Below, one piece after another: positions 44,241 through 53,210 of a DNA stretch of 64,000 nucleotides (position 1 is its first letter; the number at the start of each line of letters is the position of its first letter). The notes under the pieces are model-generated. The model saw only the letters and a program-made list of their open reading frames with translations, was not told where the DNA came from and made no database searches. Source of the stretch: JACKNG01 sp040220855 (GTDB lineage Bacteria > Pseudomonadota > Gammaproteobacteria > Ga0077536); NCBI GenBank assembly GCA_040220855.1, contig JAVJVZ010000036.1:72102-136101 (forward strand), given 5' to 3'. Made by a program: the position numbers and the translations under genes.

Positions 44241-45131
44241 ATGAAACTCGGCGTCATCACGGCGACACTGAACTCCGCGGCGCACCTGGCACGCGCCATG
44301 GCGGGCTTGCCGGCGTCGGTCGAACATCTCGTCATCGACGGGGGCTCGACCGATGCGACCGAAGAGATTGCACGTGCCCGTTCCGGGACGCGTTTCATCG
44401 CGATGCCCGGCAGCTCCATCTACGAGGCGTGGAATGCCGGTCTGCGCGCGTCGACCGCGGACGTCGTGTGCTTCGTCAACTCCGATGACGAGGTGCGCTG
44501 GCACGCGCCGGAAGAGGTGCTCGCGTGTTTCGCCGCAACGCGTGAGCTCGAGATCGTCAACGGCGGCTTTCGTTATGTCGATGACAGCGGCTGTGACGCA
44601 GCGGGCCTCCCGCCAGCGCGGGCAGCGGCACCGCTGACCCTCGACACGGTTCTCTTCGACGTGTGCGCGATCAATGCGCGCTGGTTTCGTCGCAGCCTGT
44701 TCGAACGGCTAGGTGGGTTCGATGCAGGCTACGCGCTGGCCGCCGATCGCGAATGGCTGCTGCGCTGCATGTTGCATGAACCACGGCAGGCGGTTGCCGC
44801 CGGGCTCACCTATGCGTACCGAATCCACCTCGGCTCGCAGACGCTCGATGCGACTCGCCGCAACGCGCTTCGTATCGGTGTCGAGCACATGGCGATGGCC
44901 GAAGCCTACCTGGCGCACGACGCCTTGCCCGCGCGCGACGCCCTGCAACGCTTCCACGCGGCGGCTACCCTGACCGCCGCCGCGGCGGCATGGCGCACGC
45001 GTCGCCTCGGCGCGCTCGCCGGGATCTGCGCCAAAGCGCTGCGCAAGCAGCCGTCGTGGCCGTTGCACGTGCCGGCGGTCCTCGCCGCGCGCCGGCGTCG
45101 CCTTCGCCTTCGCCGTGGAGCAGATGCATGA
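44241..45131 (+). CDS. Family 2 glycosyltransferase
   Basis: 296 residues. GVITATLNSAAHLARAMAGLPASVEHLVIDGGSTDATEEIA is the GT2 N terminus of the WcaA/PutA-like type, VVCFVNSDDEVRWHAPEE contains the SDD metal site near residue 81, and the acceptor region includes WFRRSLFERLGGFDAGYALAADREWLLRC. Cytoplasmic, sugar unknown. Coupled to the next glycosyltransferase gene by ATGA, starting the operon that runs to galU. Confidence 0.85.
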   Translation: MKLGVITATLNSAAHLARAMAGLPASVEHLVIDGGSTDATEEIARARSGTRFIAMPGSSIYEAWNAGLRASTADVVCFVNSDDEVRWHAPEEVLACFAATRELEIVNGGFRYVDDSGCDAAGLPPARAAAPLTLDTVLFDVCAINARWFRRSLFERLGGFDAGYALAADREWLLRCMLHEPRQAVAAGLTYAYRIHLGSQTLDATRRNALRIGVEHMAMAEAYLAHDALPARDALQRFHAAATLTAAAAAWRTRRLGALAGICAKALRKQPSWPLHVPAVLAARRRRLRLRRGADA

Positions 45132-46168
45132 GCGTCGACACGCGGCAGCATGACCGTGCGTCGGGATGCGCGAGTGCCGCGCCACGGCTGTCGGTGTGCG
45201 TCATCGGGCGCAACGAGGCGCCGAACCTGCCCGCGCTGTTCGCATCACTCGAACCACTGCGCGCGCGCGTGCCGCAGCTCGAAGTCGTGTTCGTGGACTC
45301 GGCGTCGACGGACGCCTCGGTTGCGCTGGCTCGCGCAGCCTGCGACGTGGTCGTGCACATGCCGGTCTCGCCGCGGTCGTGCGCGGCGCTCAACCGTCAT
45401 TGGGGCACACGGACCTGCAGCGGGGAGTTCATCCTCTATCTCGATGGTGACATGCAGCTCGAACCGGCTTTCGTGGCCGCCCTCGCGACATTGGTCGAGC
45501 AAGGCACGCCGGACGGCCTCGTGGGCGACTACACGGATGTCTTTCCCGACGGCGGTACACGCGAGAAGGCCCTTGGCCGGCGCCTGCGTCCGGGGACCGC
45601 CTCGCACTTCGGGGGCGCCGTGGTGTTGCGACGCACGGCGGTCATCACGGCGGGCAACTGGGATGCGGGACTGTTCGCCTGGGAGGAGAACGAACTCTAC
45701 ACACGGCTGCGTGCGCAGGGCTGCCGGGTCGATTACGTGGCTCGGCCGATGGTGCGCCACGCGACGCCACGGATCGGGCGCCTGGGCCGCTTGTGGGGTT
45801 GCGTATCGCCAGCGGCGCCCGGGGTCGGCGCCAAGTTCTACGGTTTCGGCCAGGCGCTCGCCGCGCGCCGCCGAGCGGGCACGCTCGTTCAGTTCGTCCG
45901 CGGCTTCCCGGAACCGTTCAGCGTCTGGGCCGCGCTCGCGCTGGCGCTCGCAGTGCTGGCCATGGGCAGACCATGGCTTGCCTTCGGTGTCCTCGCGCTG
46001 GCAGCGGCGTTCGTCACCTGGCGGCGCGGACCGGCGCTCTTCGTGGTCTACGCGCTGCTGCCGCTGCAGGCGCTGGCTGGTTATCGGCGCTACGACGGTG
46101 CGATCCTCGAGCCGGCGGTGGTCGAGCGCGTGACGCGTGCTGGTGGCAGCACGTCCGAGGCGCATTGA
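45128..46168 (+). CDS. Family 2 glycosyltransferase with C-terminal membrane helices
   Basis: 346 residues. LSVCVIGRNEAPNLPALFASL, VVFVDSASTDASVALA and ILYLDGDMQLEPAFVAAL with the DGD metal site form the GT2 domain, with FAWEENELYTRLRAQG as the ExxE-like acceptor motif. Two to three hydrophobic segments at about residues 255-320 anchor it in the inner membrane. Starts inside the stop of the preceding gene. Confidence 0.83.
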   Translation: MSVDTRQHDRASGCASAAPRLSVCVIGRNEAPNLPALFASLEPLRARVPQLEVVFVDSASTDASVALARAACDVVVHMPVSPRSCAALNRHWGTRTCSGEFILYLDGDMQLEPAFVAALATLVEQGTPDGLVGDYTDVFPDGGTREKALGRRLRPGTASHFGGAVVLRRTAVITAGNWDAGLFAWEENELYTRLRAQGCRVDYVARPMVRHATPRIGRLGRLWGCVSPAAPGVGAKFYGFGQALAARRRAGTLVQFVRGFPEPFSVWAALALALAVLAMGRPWLAFGVLALAAAFVTWRRGPALFVVYALLPLQALAGYRRYDGAILEPAVVERVTRAGGSTSEAH

Positions 46169-46170
46169 CG

Positions 46171-48132
46171 GTGTGCGGCATTGCCGGCATCTGGACCCGC
46201 GCGCCGGCTGGCGAGTCGCTCGCTGTGGCGCGTCACATGGCGAATGCCATCGTTCATCGCGGGCCGGACGCCGCCGGCGCATGGGCGGATGACAACGGAG
46301 GCCCGGCGCTCGCGCATCGGCGGCTATCGATTCTCGACCTGTCGACGGCCGGCAAACAGCCGATGCTCTCGCAGTGCGGGCGCCTCGTACTCGTCTTCAA
46401 CGGTGAGATCTACAACCACCAGGCCCTGCGCCGGGAACTCGCGCAGCAGGGCACGGTTTTCGCCGGGCATTCCGATACCGAGGTGCTCGTCGAGGCCTGC
46501 AGCACCTGGGGTCTCGCGCAGACGCTCACACGCCTCGAAGGCATGTTCGCCTTTGCGCTATGGAACAGGACGACGCGTCGGCTTGCCCTCGCGCGTGACC
46601 GCATCGGAGAGAAGCCGCTCTACTACGGCTGGCATCGCGGTGCCTTCCTGTTCGCTTCCGAACTCAAGGCGCTGCATGCATGGAGCGGATTCCGGCCGGC
46701 GCTCGAGCGTGCCGCGCTCGCGCTCTACCTGCGCCACAACTACGTGCCGGATCCCCATTGCATCTACCAGGGCCTGCGCAAGCTCGTGCCGGGCAGCTGG
46801 GTCGAGGTCGGGGAGGGCGACGCCGCCACCCTGCCGCGGCTGCGCAGGTACTGGTCGCTCGCAGCCGATCTCGCCGCAGCGCGCGCGAAGCCTTTCACCG
46901 GCGACGACGGTGCCGCCGTCGATGCCGTCGAAGACCGCCTGCGGAGGTCGGTGCGGATGCGTATGATGGCCGATGTACCGCTCGGCGCGTTCCTCTCCGG
47001 TGGTATCGATTCCTCGCTCGTCGTGGCGCTGCTGCAGGCCGAGAGCGCGCAGCCCGTGCGTACCTTCAGCATCGGCTTCGACAGCGCCGGATTCGACGAG
47101 GCGCCCTATGCGCGCGCGGTGGCAGGGCATCTCGGTACCGAACACACCGAGCTCTATGTCGCACCGGGCGAAGCACGGGCCGTGATTCCCGAGCTGCCAG
47201 CTATCTACGACGAGCCGTTCGCCGATTCCTCGCAGATTCCCACGCTGCTCGTCGCGCAGCTCGCGCGCCAGTCGGTGACGGTGGCGATGTCGGGCGATGG
47301 CGGCGACGAGCTGTTCGCCGGCTATACCCGCTACTCGATGGCGCACGACCTGTGGGCGCGCGCGCAACGCAATCCCTACCTGCTGCGCGCACTCTGCGCG
47401 CGCGCGCTGCGTGCCTTGTCGCCCGCGGCCTGGGACCGTGTCTTCGCTTGCCTCGGGCCGCTGCTGCCGCCCCGCCTGCGCCAACCCAACGCGGGCGACA
47501 AGCTGCACAAACTCGCACGCCTGCTCACGCTGCACGCGCCCCACGAGACCTACCTGTCGCTGGTCTCGCTGTGGCAGGAGCCGGCACGCCTGCTGCGCGA
47601 CTGCAACGAGCCGGCGAGTATCCTCGCGCCGCTCGGCGAACTGCCCGAGGGGCTGTCCTTCGTCGAGCAGATGATGGCCCTCGATACGCTCCACTACCTG
47701 CCGGGCGATATCCTGGTGAAGCTCGACCGCGCGAGCATGGCCACCAGCCTCGAAGCGCGCGTACCGTTCCTCGACACCGCGCTCATGGGCCTCGCATGGT
47801 CGTTGCCTCAGGGGCTGAAGGTCCGCCACGGGGACGGCAAGTGGGTGCTGCGCGAGGTGCTCGCGCGGCACGTTCCGCGGGCGCTGTTCGAACGGCCCAA
47901 GATGGGTTTCGGCGTGCCCATCGGCGAATGGCTGCGCGGGCCCTTGCGTGAGTGGGCCGAACATCTGCTCGACGCCGGTCGCCTGCGCGACGGTGGAATC
48001 TTCGAACCCGGACCGATCCGCGACGCGTGGGCCGCGCACCTGGCGGGCGGGGAGAATCTGCAGTACCTGTTGTGGGGCATCCTGATGTTCGAAGCCTGGC
48101 GCGAGCGCTGGCCTCTCGGCGAGGGCGACTGA
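46171..48132 (+). CDS. asnB: Asparagine synthetase-like amidotransferase (copy 2, WbpS-like)
   Basis: 653 residues. The start is GTG followed by the catalytic Cys2 (MCGIAGIWT), which fixes the start; VHRGPD, FNGEIYNHQALR, PP-loop LSGGIDSSLV and SGDGGDELFAGY are all canonical, unlike copy 1. The gene sits directly before genes resembling wbpT, wbpV, wbpL and wbpM, the same relative position as the amidotransferase wbpS in the P. aeruginosa O6 locus. Probably amidates a uronic acid of the repeat unit. One-base overlap with the next gene. Confidence 0.87.
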   Translation: MCGIAGIWTRAPAGESLAVARHMANAIVHRGPDAAGAWADDNGGPALAHRRLSILDLSTAGKQPMLSQCGRLVLVFNGEIYNHQALRRELAQQGTVFAGHSDTEVLVEACSTWGLAQTLTRLEGMFAFALWNRTTRRLALARDRIGEKPLYYGWHRGAFLFASELKALHAWSGFRPALERAALALYLRHNYVPDPHCIYQGLRKLVPGSWVEVGEGDAATLPRLRRYWSLAADLAAARAKPFTGDDGAAVDAVEDRLRRSVRMRMMADVPLGAFLSGGIDSSLVVALLQAESAQPVRTFSIGFDSAGFDEAPYARAVAGHLGTEHTELYVAPGEARAVIPELPAIYDEPFADSSQIPTLLVAQLARQSVTVAMSGDGGDELFAGYTRYSMAHDLWARAQRNPYLLRALCARALRALSPAAWDRVFACLGPLLPPRLRQPNAGDKLHKLARLLTLHAPHETYLSLVSLWQEPARLLRDCNEPASILAPLGELPEGLSFVEQMMALDTLHYLPGDILVKLDRASMATSLEARVPFLDTALMGLAWSLPQGLKVRHGDGKWVLREVLARHVPRALFERPKMGFGVPIGEWLRGPLREWAEHLLDAGRLRDGGIFEPGPIRDAWAAHLAGGENLQYLLWGILMFEAWRERWPLGEGD

Positions 48133-49274
48133 TGCGCCGCCTGCTCTATCTCGTCACCGAGGACTGGTACTTCCGCTCGCACCGGCTGCCGCTCGCGCTG
48201 GCCGCGCGGGATGCCGGCTGGCACGTCAGCGTGGCGACGCGCTGCGGACGCTACGGGGCACTGCTGCGCGAGCACGGGTTGGAGGTCTTCGATCTTCCTT
48301 TCGAGCGTTCCATGAAGCTGCCGCTGCGCGACCTGGCGAGCTACCGAGCGTTGCGCCGGCTCCTGCGCGAGCACGCGTTCGATGTGATCCACGCGGTCTC
48401 GCTCAAGCCCATCCTGCTCGGCCTTCTCGCCGCGCCGGAGCGGCGGCGTTGCATCGCGGCCTTCACCGGGCTCGGCTACATCTTCTCGTCGAGCGATCGC
48501 CGCGCACGCGTGCTGCGCCGGGTGGTGCAATCGCTGTTGCGCTACGAACTCTCCGATGGCGCGGCGTGGACGCTGGTGCAGAACGCCGACGATGCGGCGC
48601 TGCTCGCGGACGCCGCGATCGGGGTTCCTGCACGCACGGTGCTGATCCCGGGCGTGGGGGTCGAACTCGCGAGCTACCCGCGCGCGCGGCCGGCGGCATC
48701 GCAACCGCCGCTGGTGGTGCTGCCCGCGCGCGTGCTGGTCGACAAGGGCGTGCGCGAGTTCGTCGCCGCTGCGCGCCGACTGCGCGCGGCCGGCATCGCG
48801 GCGCGCTTTGCTCTCGTTGGCCAGCACGACCGCGACAACCCGGGTGCCGTGCCGCTCACCGAACTCACCGGCTGGCAGGACGAGGGTGTCGTCGAGTGGT
48901 GGGGGCACCGCGAGGACATGGCGGCGGTGTATGCTGCGGCCGCCGTGGTCTGCTTGCCGTCCTACCGCGAGGGTTTGCCGAAGGTGCTGCTGGAGGCGGC
49001 GGCGGTCGGACGGGCGCTCGTCGCGACCGATGTGCCGGGCTGCCGGGACGTGGTACGTGACGGTGTCGAGGGTCTCGTCGTGCCGGCCCGTGACGCGCTT
49101 GCGCTCGCCGACGCGCTGGGCCGACTGCTCGCGGACGCCACCCTGCGTAAGCGTTGCGCGAGTGCTGCGCGTGCCGGCGTCGAGGAGCGTTTCGCCAGCA
49201 CGCGCATCAACGCGCAGATGCTGGCGCTCTACGATCGCGTCGCGACTGCCGTGGTATCGGGAACGCCGGCCTGA
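48132..49274 (+). CDS. Family 4 glycosyltransferase (WbpT-like)
   Basis: 380 residues, GT-B fold. RLLYLVTEDWYFRSHRLPLALAARDAGW is the N-terminal motif of WbpT/PglA-type enzymes, FTGLGYIFSS the acceptor-side loop, and VCLPSYREGLPKVLLEAAAVGRALVATDVPGCRDVV the donor-binding E(x)7E motif (two Glu). TGATG couplings on both sides tie it to the amidotransferase and the epimerase genes. Confidence 0.86.
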   Translation: MRRLLYLVTEDWYFRSHRLPLALAARDAGWHVSVATRCGRYGALLREHGLEVFDLPFERSMKLPLRDLASYRALRRLLREHAFDVIHAVSLKPILLGLLAAPERRRCIAAFTGLGYIFSSSDRRARVLRRVVQSLLRYELSDGAAWTLVQNADDAALLADAAIGVPARTVLIPGVGVELASYPRARPAASQPPLVVLPARVLVDKGVREFVAAARRLRAAGIAARFALVGQHDRDNPGAVPLTELTGWQDEGVVEWWGHREDMAAVYAAAAVVCLPSYREGLPKVLLEAAAVGRALVATDVPGCRDVVRDGVEGLVVPARDALALADALGRLLADATLRKRCASAARAGVEERFASTRINAQMLALYDRVATAVVSGTPA

Positions 49275-50236
49275 TGCGCGTGCTCGTCACGGGAGCGGGC
49301 GGTTTCGTCGGCGGCCATCTGCTCGGACGGCTGGCGGCGGCGGGTTTCGCGGTGCGCGCGCAGGTGCGCACGGGCGCGGTGAATGCGCCCGCCGAAGTGG
49401 TGGCGACCGGCGACCTCGCGCGCTACGTGGAGGCGTCCCGATGGCAGCCGCTCCTGAGCGGGGTCGACGCCGTCGTCCACCTGGCCGCGGTTACCCATGC
49501 CGGCGATGTCGACGAGTCGGCGGCCTGGAGGCGTTACGAGACCGTCAACGTTGCCGTGACCCGCGCGCTGGCCTGTGCGGCGCGTGCGGCCGGGGTCGGG
49601 GCTTTCGTGATGATGAGTTCGGTGAAGGTCTGCGGCGAGCGTTCGCCACGCACGGCGCGTGGCTGGCGGGCCTTGTCCGCGCGCGACACGCCGCAACCCG
49701 AGGACAATTACGGGCGCAGCAAGTGGCTTGCGGAGCAGGCGCTCGCGGCCTGTGCCGGCGACATGCGCACCACCGTGCTGCGCCCACCGTTGCTCTACGG
49801 CCCGGGGATGAAGGGCAACCTGCCGCGCCTGTTCGACGCCATCGCGCGACGGCGTCCGTTGCCGTTCGCGCTGATCCAGAATCAGCGCAGTCTGCTCGGC
49901 GTCGACAACCTGGTCGATGCGGTCTGCCATGCGTTGCGCGTGGCGCCGCCCGGCGTCGCGACTTACACGTTGTCCGACGTGGATCTCTCGACCCCGGCGC
50001 TGGTTCGCGCCATCGGCGCGGCATTCGGTGTCGAAGCGCGCTTGTGGCCGTGTCCGCCCAGCGTGCTGCGGGGCGCCGGGCGGCTGCTCGGCCGCGGTGC
50101 GGCCGTGCGCCGGCTCACCGACTCGCTCATCTGTGAGCGCGAGACGATCGCGCAGCGGCTCGACTGGCATCCACCCCGGGACTTCGCCGAGGGGCTCGCC
50201 GCGAGTGCCGCCTGGTACGGCGCAGCGCGGCGTTGA
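49274..50236 (+). CDS. NAD-dependent epimerase/dehydratase (WbpV-like)
   Basis: 320 residues. VLVTGAGGFVGGHLLGRL, VVHLAAVTHAGD, MMSSVKVCGE and the catalytic NYGRSKWLAEQAL match the WbpV/Gne-like SDR proteins that act at C4 of lipid- or nucleotide-linked HexNAc; in P. aeruginosa O6 WbpV takes part in UDP-D-QuiNAc synthesis with WbpM. The stop overlaps the TTG of the next gene. Confidence 0.83.
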   Translation: MRVLVTGAGGFVGGHLLGRLAAAGFAVRAQVRTGAVNAPAEVVATGDLARYVEASRWQPLLSGVDAVVHLAAVTHAGDVDESAAWRRYETVNVAVTRALACAARAAGVGAFVMMSSVKVCGERSPRTARGWRALSARDTPQPEDNYGRSKWLAEQALAACAGDMRTTVLRPPLLYGPGMKGNLPRLFDAIARRRPLPFALIQNQRSLLGVDNLVDAVCHALRVAPPGVATYTLSDVDLSTPALVRAIGAAFGVEARLWPCPPSVLRGAGRLLGRGAAVRRLTDSLICERETIAQRLDWHPPRDFAEGLAASAAWYGAARR

Positions 50237-51237
50237 ACGGCATCGCGCTCCTGGCGGTGGCTGCAATCGCGGCCGTGGTGGTGGCGACGGTGCTGGCTCC
50301 GCTGCGTCGCCGACTGCTCCGTGCGGCCATGCTCGATCGGCCCAGCGCGCGCAGCATGCACCAGGTGCCGACGCCGCGGGGAGGGGGGCTCGCCATTGCC
50401 CTGGCGGTACTCGCCGCGCACGCCGTGTTCGCGCCACGCGCGCTTGCTGGCGGCATGCCGGTCGCGGTGTTCGCCAGTTGGAGCCTTGCAGCGGCCGGCT
50501 GCGCGCTGGTCGGCTGGCTCGACGACCGGCGCGCGCGCCCGGTCGGCTGGCGACTCTGCGCGCAGCTCATATTCGCAGGGCTACTCGTCGCGCCGCTCCT
50601 GGCCCACGACGCCATGGTGGCCGGCATGGTCGGCGCCGTCATCGCCGTGCTGGCCTGCGTCTGGTCGGTCAACCTGTACAACTTCATGGATGGCGCCGAC
50701 GGCCTGGCCGGCTTGCAGCTCGCCCTCACGGCAGCCGGCGCGCTGCTTCTGCCAGGCGTGACGGGTGACGGCGCCGTCGCCGGGGTGAGTGCCGCGCTCG
50801 CCGGCGCCGCGTGCGGCTTCCTGGTCTGGAATCGACCGCCCGCACGACTGTTCATGGGCGATGCCGGCAGCTATTTCATCGGCTTCGAACTGGCGGCGCT
50901 GGCACTGCTGGCACCGCTCGAGGGCGGAAGCATGCTGCCCTGGGGGGTGCTGTTCATGCCCTTCGTCATCGATGCGTCGCTGACCCTCGCCAGGCGCATG
51001 CTGGCCGGCGAACGCTTCTGGCAGCCGCATCGCGGACACGTCTACCAGCGCCTGCTGCTCGCCGGCTGGCCTCCGTGGCGGCTGCTCGGGGCACTCGTCG
51101 TGGTCAACGTCGGCATCTGCTGGCCGCTCGCCTGGTGGGCGGCCGGCAGTGGCGGTGGGCTGGCGGCCGTGCTCGCGGCGCTGGCGCTGGCCGCCTTGTG
51201 GGCCTGGGCGCGTGTGGCCAGCGCGGCCGCGCCCTGA
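50233..51237 (+). CDS. Polyprenyl-phosphate sugar-1-phosphate transferase (WecA/WbpL family)
   Basis: 334 residues, about ten membrane helices. Family signatures are HQVPTPRGGGLAIAL (substrate loop), GWLDDRRARPVGWRL (the DDxx Mg site), VNLYNFMDGADGLAG, ARLFMGDAGSYFIGF and the C-terminal HRGHVYQRLL. It begins glycan assembly by attaching the first sugar phosphate to undecaprenyl phosphate. The TTG start overlaps the previous stop (TTGA). Its presence beside a Wzm/Wzt exporter fits ABC-dependent O-antigen synthesis. Confidence 0.9.
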   Translation: MNGIALLAVAAIAAVVVATVLAPLRRRLLRAAMLDRPSARSMHQVPTPRGGGLAIALAVLAAHAVFAPRALAGGMPVAVFASWSLAAAGCALVGWLDDRRARPVGWRLCAQLIFAGLLVAPLLAHDAMVAGMVGAVIAVLACVWSVNLYNFMDGADGLAGLQLALTAAGALLLPGVTGDGAVAGVSAALAGAACGFLVWNRPPARLFMGDAGSYFIGFELAALALLAPLEGGSMLPWGVLFMPFVIDASLTLARRMLAGERFWQPHRGHVYQRLLLAGWPPWRLLGALVVVNVGICWPLAWWAAGSGGGLAAVLAALALAALWAWARVASAAAP

Positions 51238-51347
51238 TGCCCGGCTGATCCATGCGGCGGCGCTGCGCGCGTGGGTCTCGCTCGTGGATCGGAGTATCAT
51301 GGGCGCTGGCCGCGCCGCCGGCAGTCTCCGATGCGGACGCTCCGATC

Positions 51348-53210
51348 GTGATATCCAATCGCACGAAAGTCATCCTCCACGATCTCACCGCCATCGCCGT
51401 GGCGTGGCTGCTCGCCTTCCTCGCGCGCTTCAATTTCGAGGTACCACCCGCCGAGTTCGTTCGCGCCAGCCTCGAGGCGCTACCGGTGGTGCTCGTCGCG
51501 CAGGCGCTGGTCGCGCGTTACTTCGGGCTGTACAAGGGCATGTGGCGTTTCGCCAGCCTGCCCGACCTGTGGAACATCGTGCGTGCGGTCGTGCTCGGCG
51601 CGCTGGTCACGGCGCTGGCCTTGTTCGTGCTGACGCGCCTGCAGGACGTGCCGCGTTCCGTGCTGGTGCTGTACCCGGTCTTCCTGACTCTGCTGCTCGG
51701 TGGGCCGCGGCTGGCCTACCGCCTGTGGAAGGATCGCGCGCTCAACCTGCACCACGCTGGTGATGCCGAGCGTGTGCTGGTGGTCGGGGCCGGCAGTGGC
51801 GGCGAGAAGGTCGTGCGCGAGATGCTGCAGGATGGCCGCTACGTGCCGGTCGGGCTGGTCGATGACGACCCGCGTCTCACCAAGGCACGTATCCATGGTA
51901 TCTCGGTGCTGGGTACGGTGCCCGAACTGCCCGCGCTCGCGACGCGCTACGAGATCGACCTCATCATCATCGCGGTGCCTTCGGCGACCAGTGCGCAGAT
52001 GCAGCACATCGTCGAATGGTGCGAGCGCAGCGGGCGGTCGTTCCGCACCTTGCCACGCGCGCTCGACGTCGTCTCCGGACGCGTCACGCTCGAGGCCATG
52101 CGCGACGTTGCCATCGAAGACCTGCTGAGCCGTGACCCGGTCAGTTTCGATTGGCAGGCCATCCAGGGTGCGCTGGCCGGCAGAGTGGTCCTGATCAGCG
52201 GGGGCGCCGGCTCGATCGGAGCGGAGCTGTGCCGGCAGGTGGCGCGGCTCGGCGTCGCGCGGCTGGTGGTGCTCGACCAGAGCGAGTTCGGCCTGTTCCG
52301 CAGCGAGCGCGAGCTGCGCGCGCAATTCCCGCATCTCGACCTCGTGTTCGTGCTCGGCGACGTGCGCGACGCCGCATTGCTCGGGCGCGTGTTCGAGGCT
52401 TATCGCCCGCGCACGGTGTTCCACGCTGCGGCCTACAAGCACGTTCCCATCCTCGAGCACCAGGTGCGCGAGGCGGTGCTCAACAACGTTCTGGGAACGC
52501 ACAACATGGCCGAGGCCGCGCTCGCGGCCGGCTGCGAGACCTTCGTGCTCATCTCGAGCGACAAGGCGGTGCGTCCGAGCAGCGTGATGGGGGCCTCCAA
52601 GCGTTGTGCCGAGCTCCTGTGCGAGAGCAAGAACCGGCGCGGCGCAACGCGTTTTCTCACGGTTCGTTTCGGTAACGTGCTCGGATCGGCCGGCAGCGTG
52701 GTGCCCTTGTTCCGACGCCAGATCGAGGAGGGGGGGCCGGTCACCGTGACGCATCCCGAGGCGACCCGCTACTTCATGACGATTCCCGAGGCCTGCCAGC
52801 TCATCCTGCAGGCGGCGGCGCTCGGCCAGGGCGGCGAGATCTTCGTGCTCGACATGGGCCAGCCGGTCAATATCACCTATCTCGCCGAACAGCTCATCCG
52901 CCTCTCCGGCCGCGTGCCCGGGCAGGACATACGTATCGTCTACACGGGCCTGCGACCCGGCGAGAAGCTCCACGAGGAGCTCTTCCACGCCGAGGAGAAC
53001 CTTGCGCCGACCAGCCATGAAAAGCTCATGCTGGCGCAGCAGACCTCGCGGAGCAATGCTGAGATAGGCCAGTTGTTCGAGAGCCTCGTCGCGGCTTGCG
53101 AGCAACAAGACGAGGAACTGCTTCGCGAATTGCTGCGCGATGGCGTGATAGGGTACCGCGCGGCGCCCACGACGGGTGTCGTCGTCCCGTTCGAAAGGAG
53201 TACAAATTGA
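51348..53210 (+). CDS. Membrane-bound UDP-HexNAc 4,6-dehydratase (WbpM/CapD family)
   Basis: 620 residues from the GTG at 51348 (MISNRTKVILHD), which matches where the family normally begins; an ATG at 51252 would add 32 residues of doubtful quality. Four membrane helices (about residues 10-120), then a CoA-binding-type Rossmann domain (RVLVVGAGSGGEKVV) and the catalytic SDR domain (VVLISGGAGSIGAELCRQ, VFHAAAYKHVPILE, ISSDKAVRPSSVMGASKR). Met replaces Tyr in the triad, as in WbpM. It makes UDP-4-keto-6-deoxyGlcNAc, leading to QuiNAc/FucNAc-type sugars with the WbpV-like protein. Stop overlaps the galU start. Confidence 0.88.
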   Translation: MISNRTKVILHDLTAIAVAWLLAFLARFNFEVPPAEFVRASLEALPVVLVAQALVARYFGLYKGMWRFASLPDLWNIVRAVVLGALVTALALFVLTRLQDVPRSVLVLYPVFLTLLLGGPRLAYRLWKDRALNLHHAGDAERVLVVGAGSGGEKVVREMLQDGRYVPVGLVDDDPRLTKARIHGISVLGTVPELPALATRYEIDLIIIAVPSATSAQMQHIVEWCERSGRSFRTLPRALDVVSGRVTLEAMRDVAIEDLLSRDPVSFDWQAIQGALAGRVVLISGGAGSIGAELCRQVARLGVARLVVLDQSEFGLFRSERELRAQFPHLDLVFVLGDVRDAALLGRVFEAYRPRTVFHAAAYKHVPILEHQVREAVLNNVLGTHNMAEAALAAGCETFVLISSDKAVRPSSVMGASKRCAELLCESKNRRGATRFLTVRFGNVLGSAGSVVPLFRRQIEEGGPVTVTHPEATRYFMTIPEACQLILQAAALGQGGEIFVLDMGQPVNITYLAEQLIRLSGRVPGQDIRIVYTGLRPGEKLHEELFHAEENLAPTSHEKLMLAQQTSRSNAEIGQLFESLVAACEQQDEELLRELLRDGVIGYRAAPTTGVVVPFERSTN

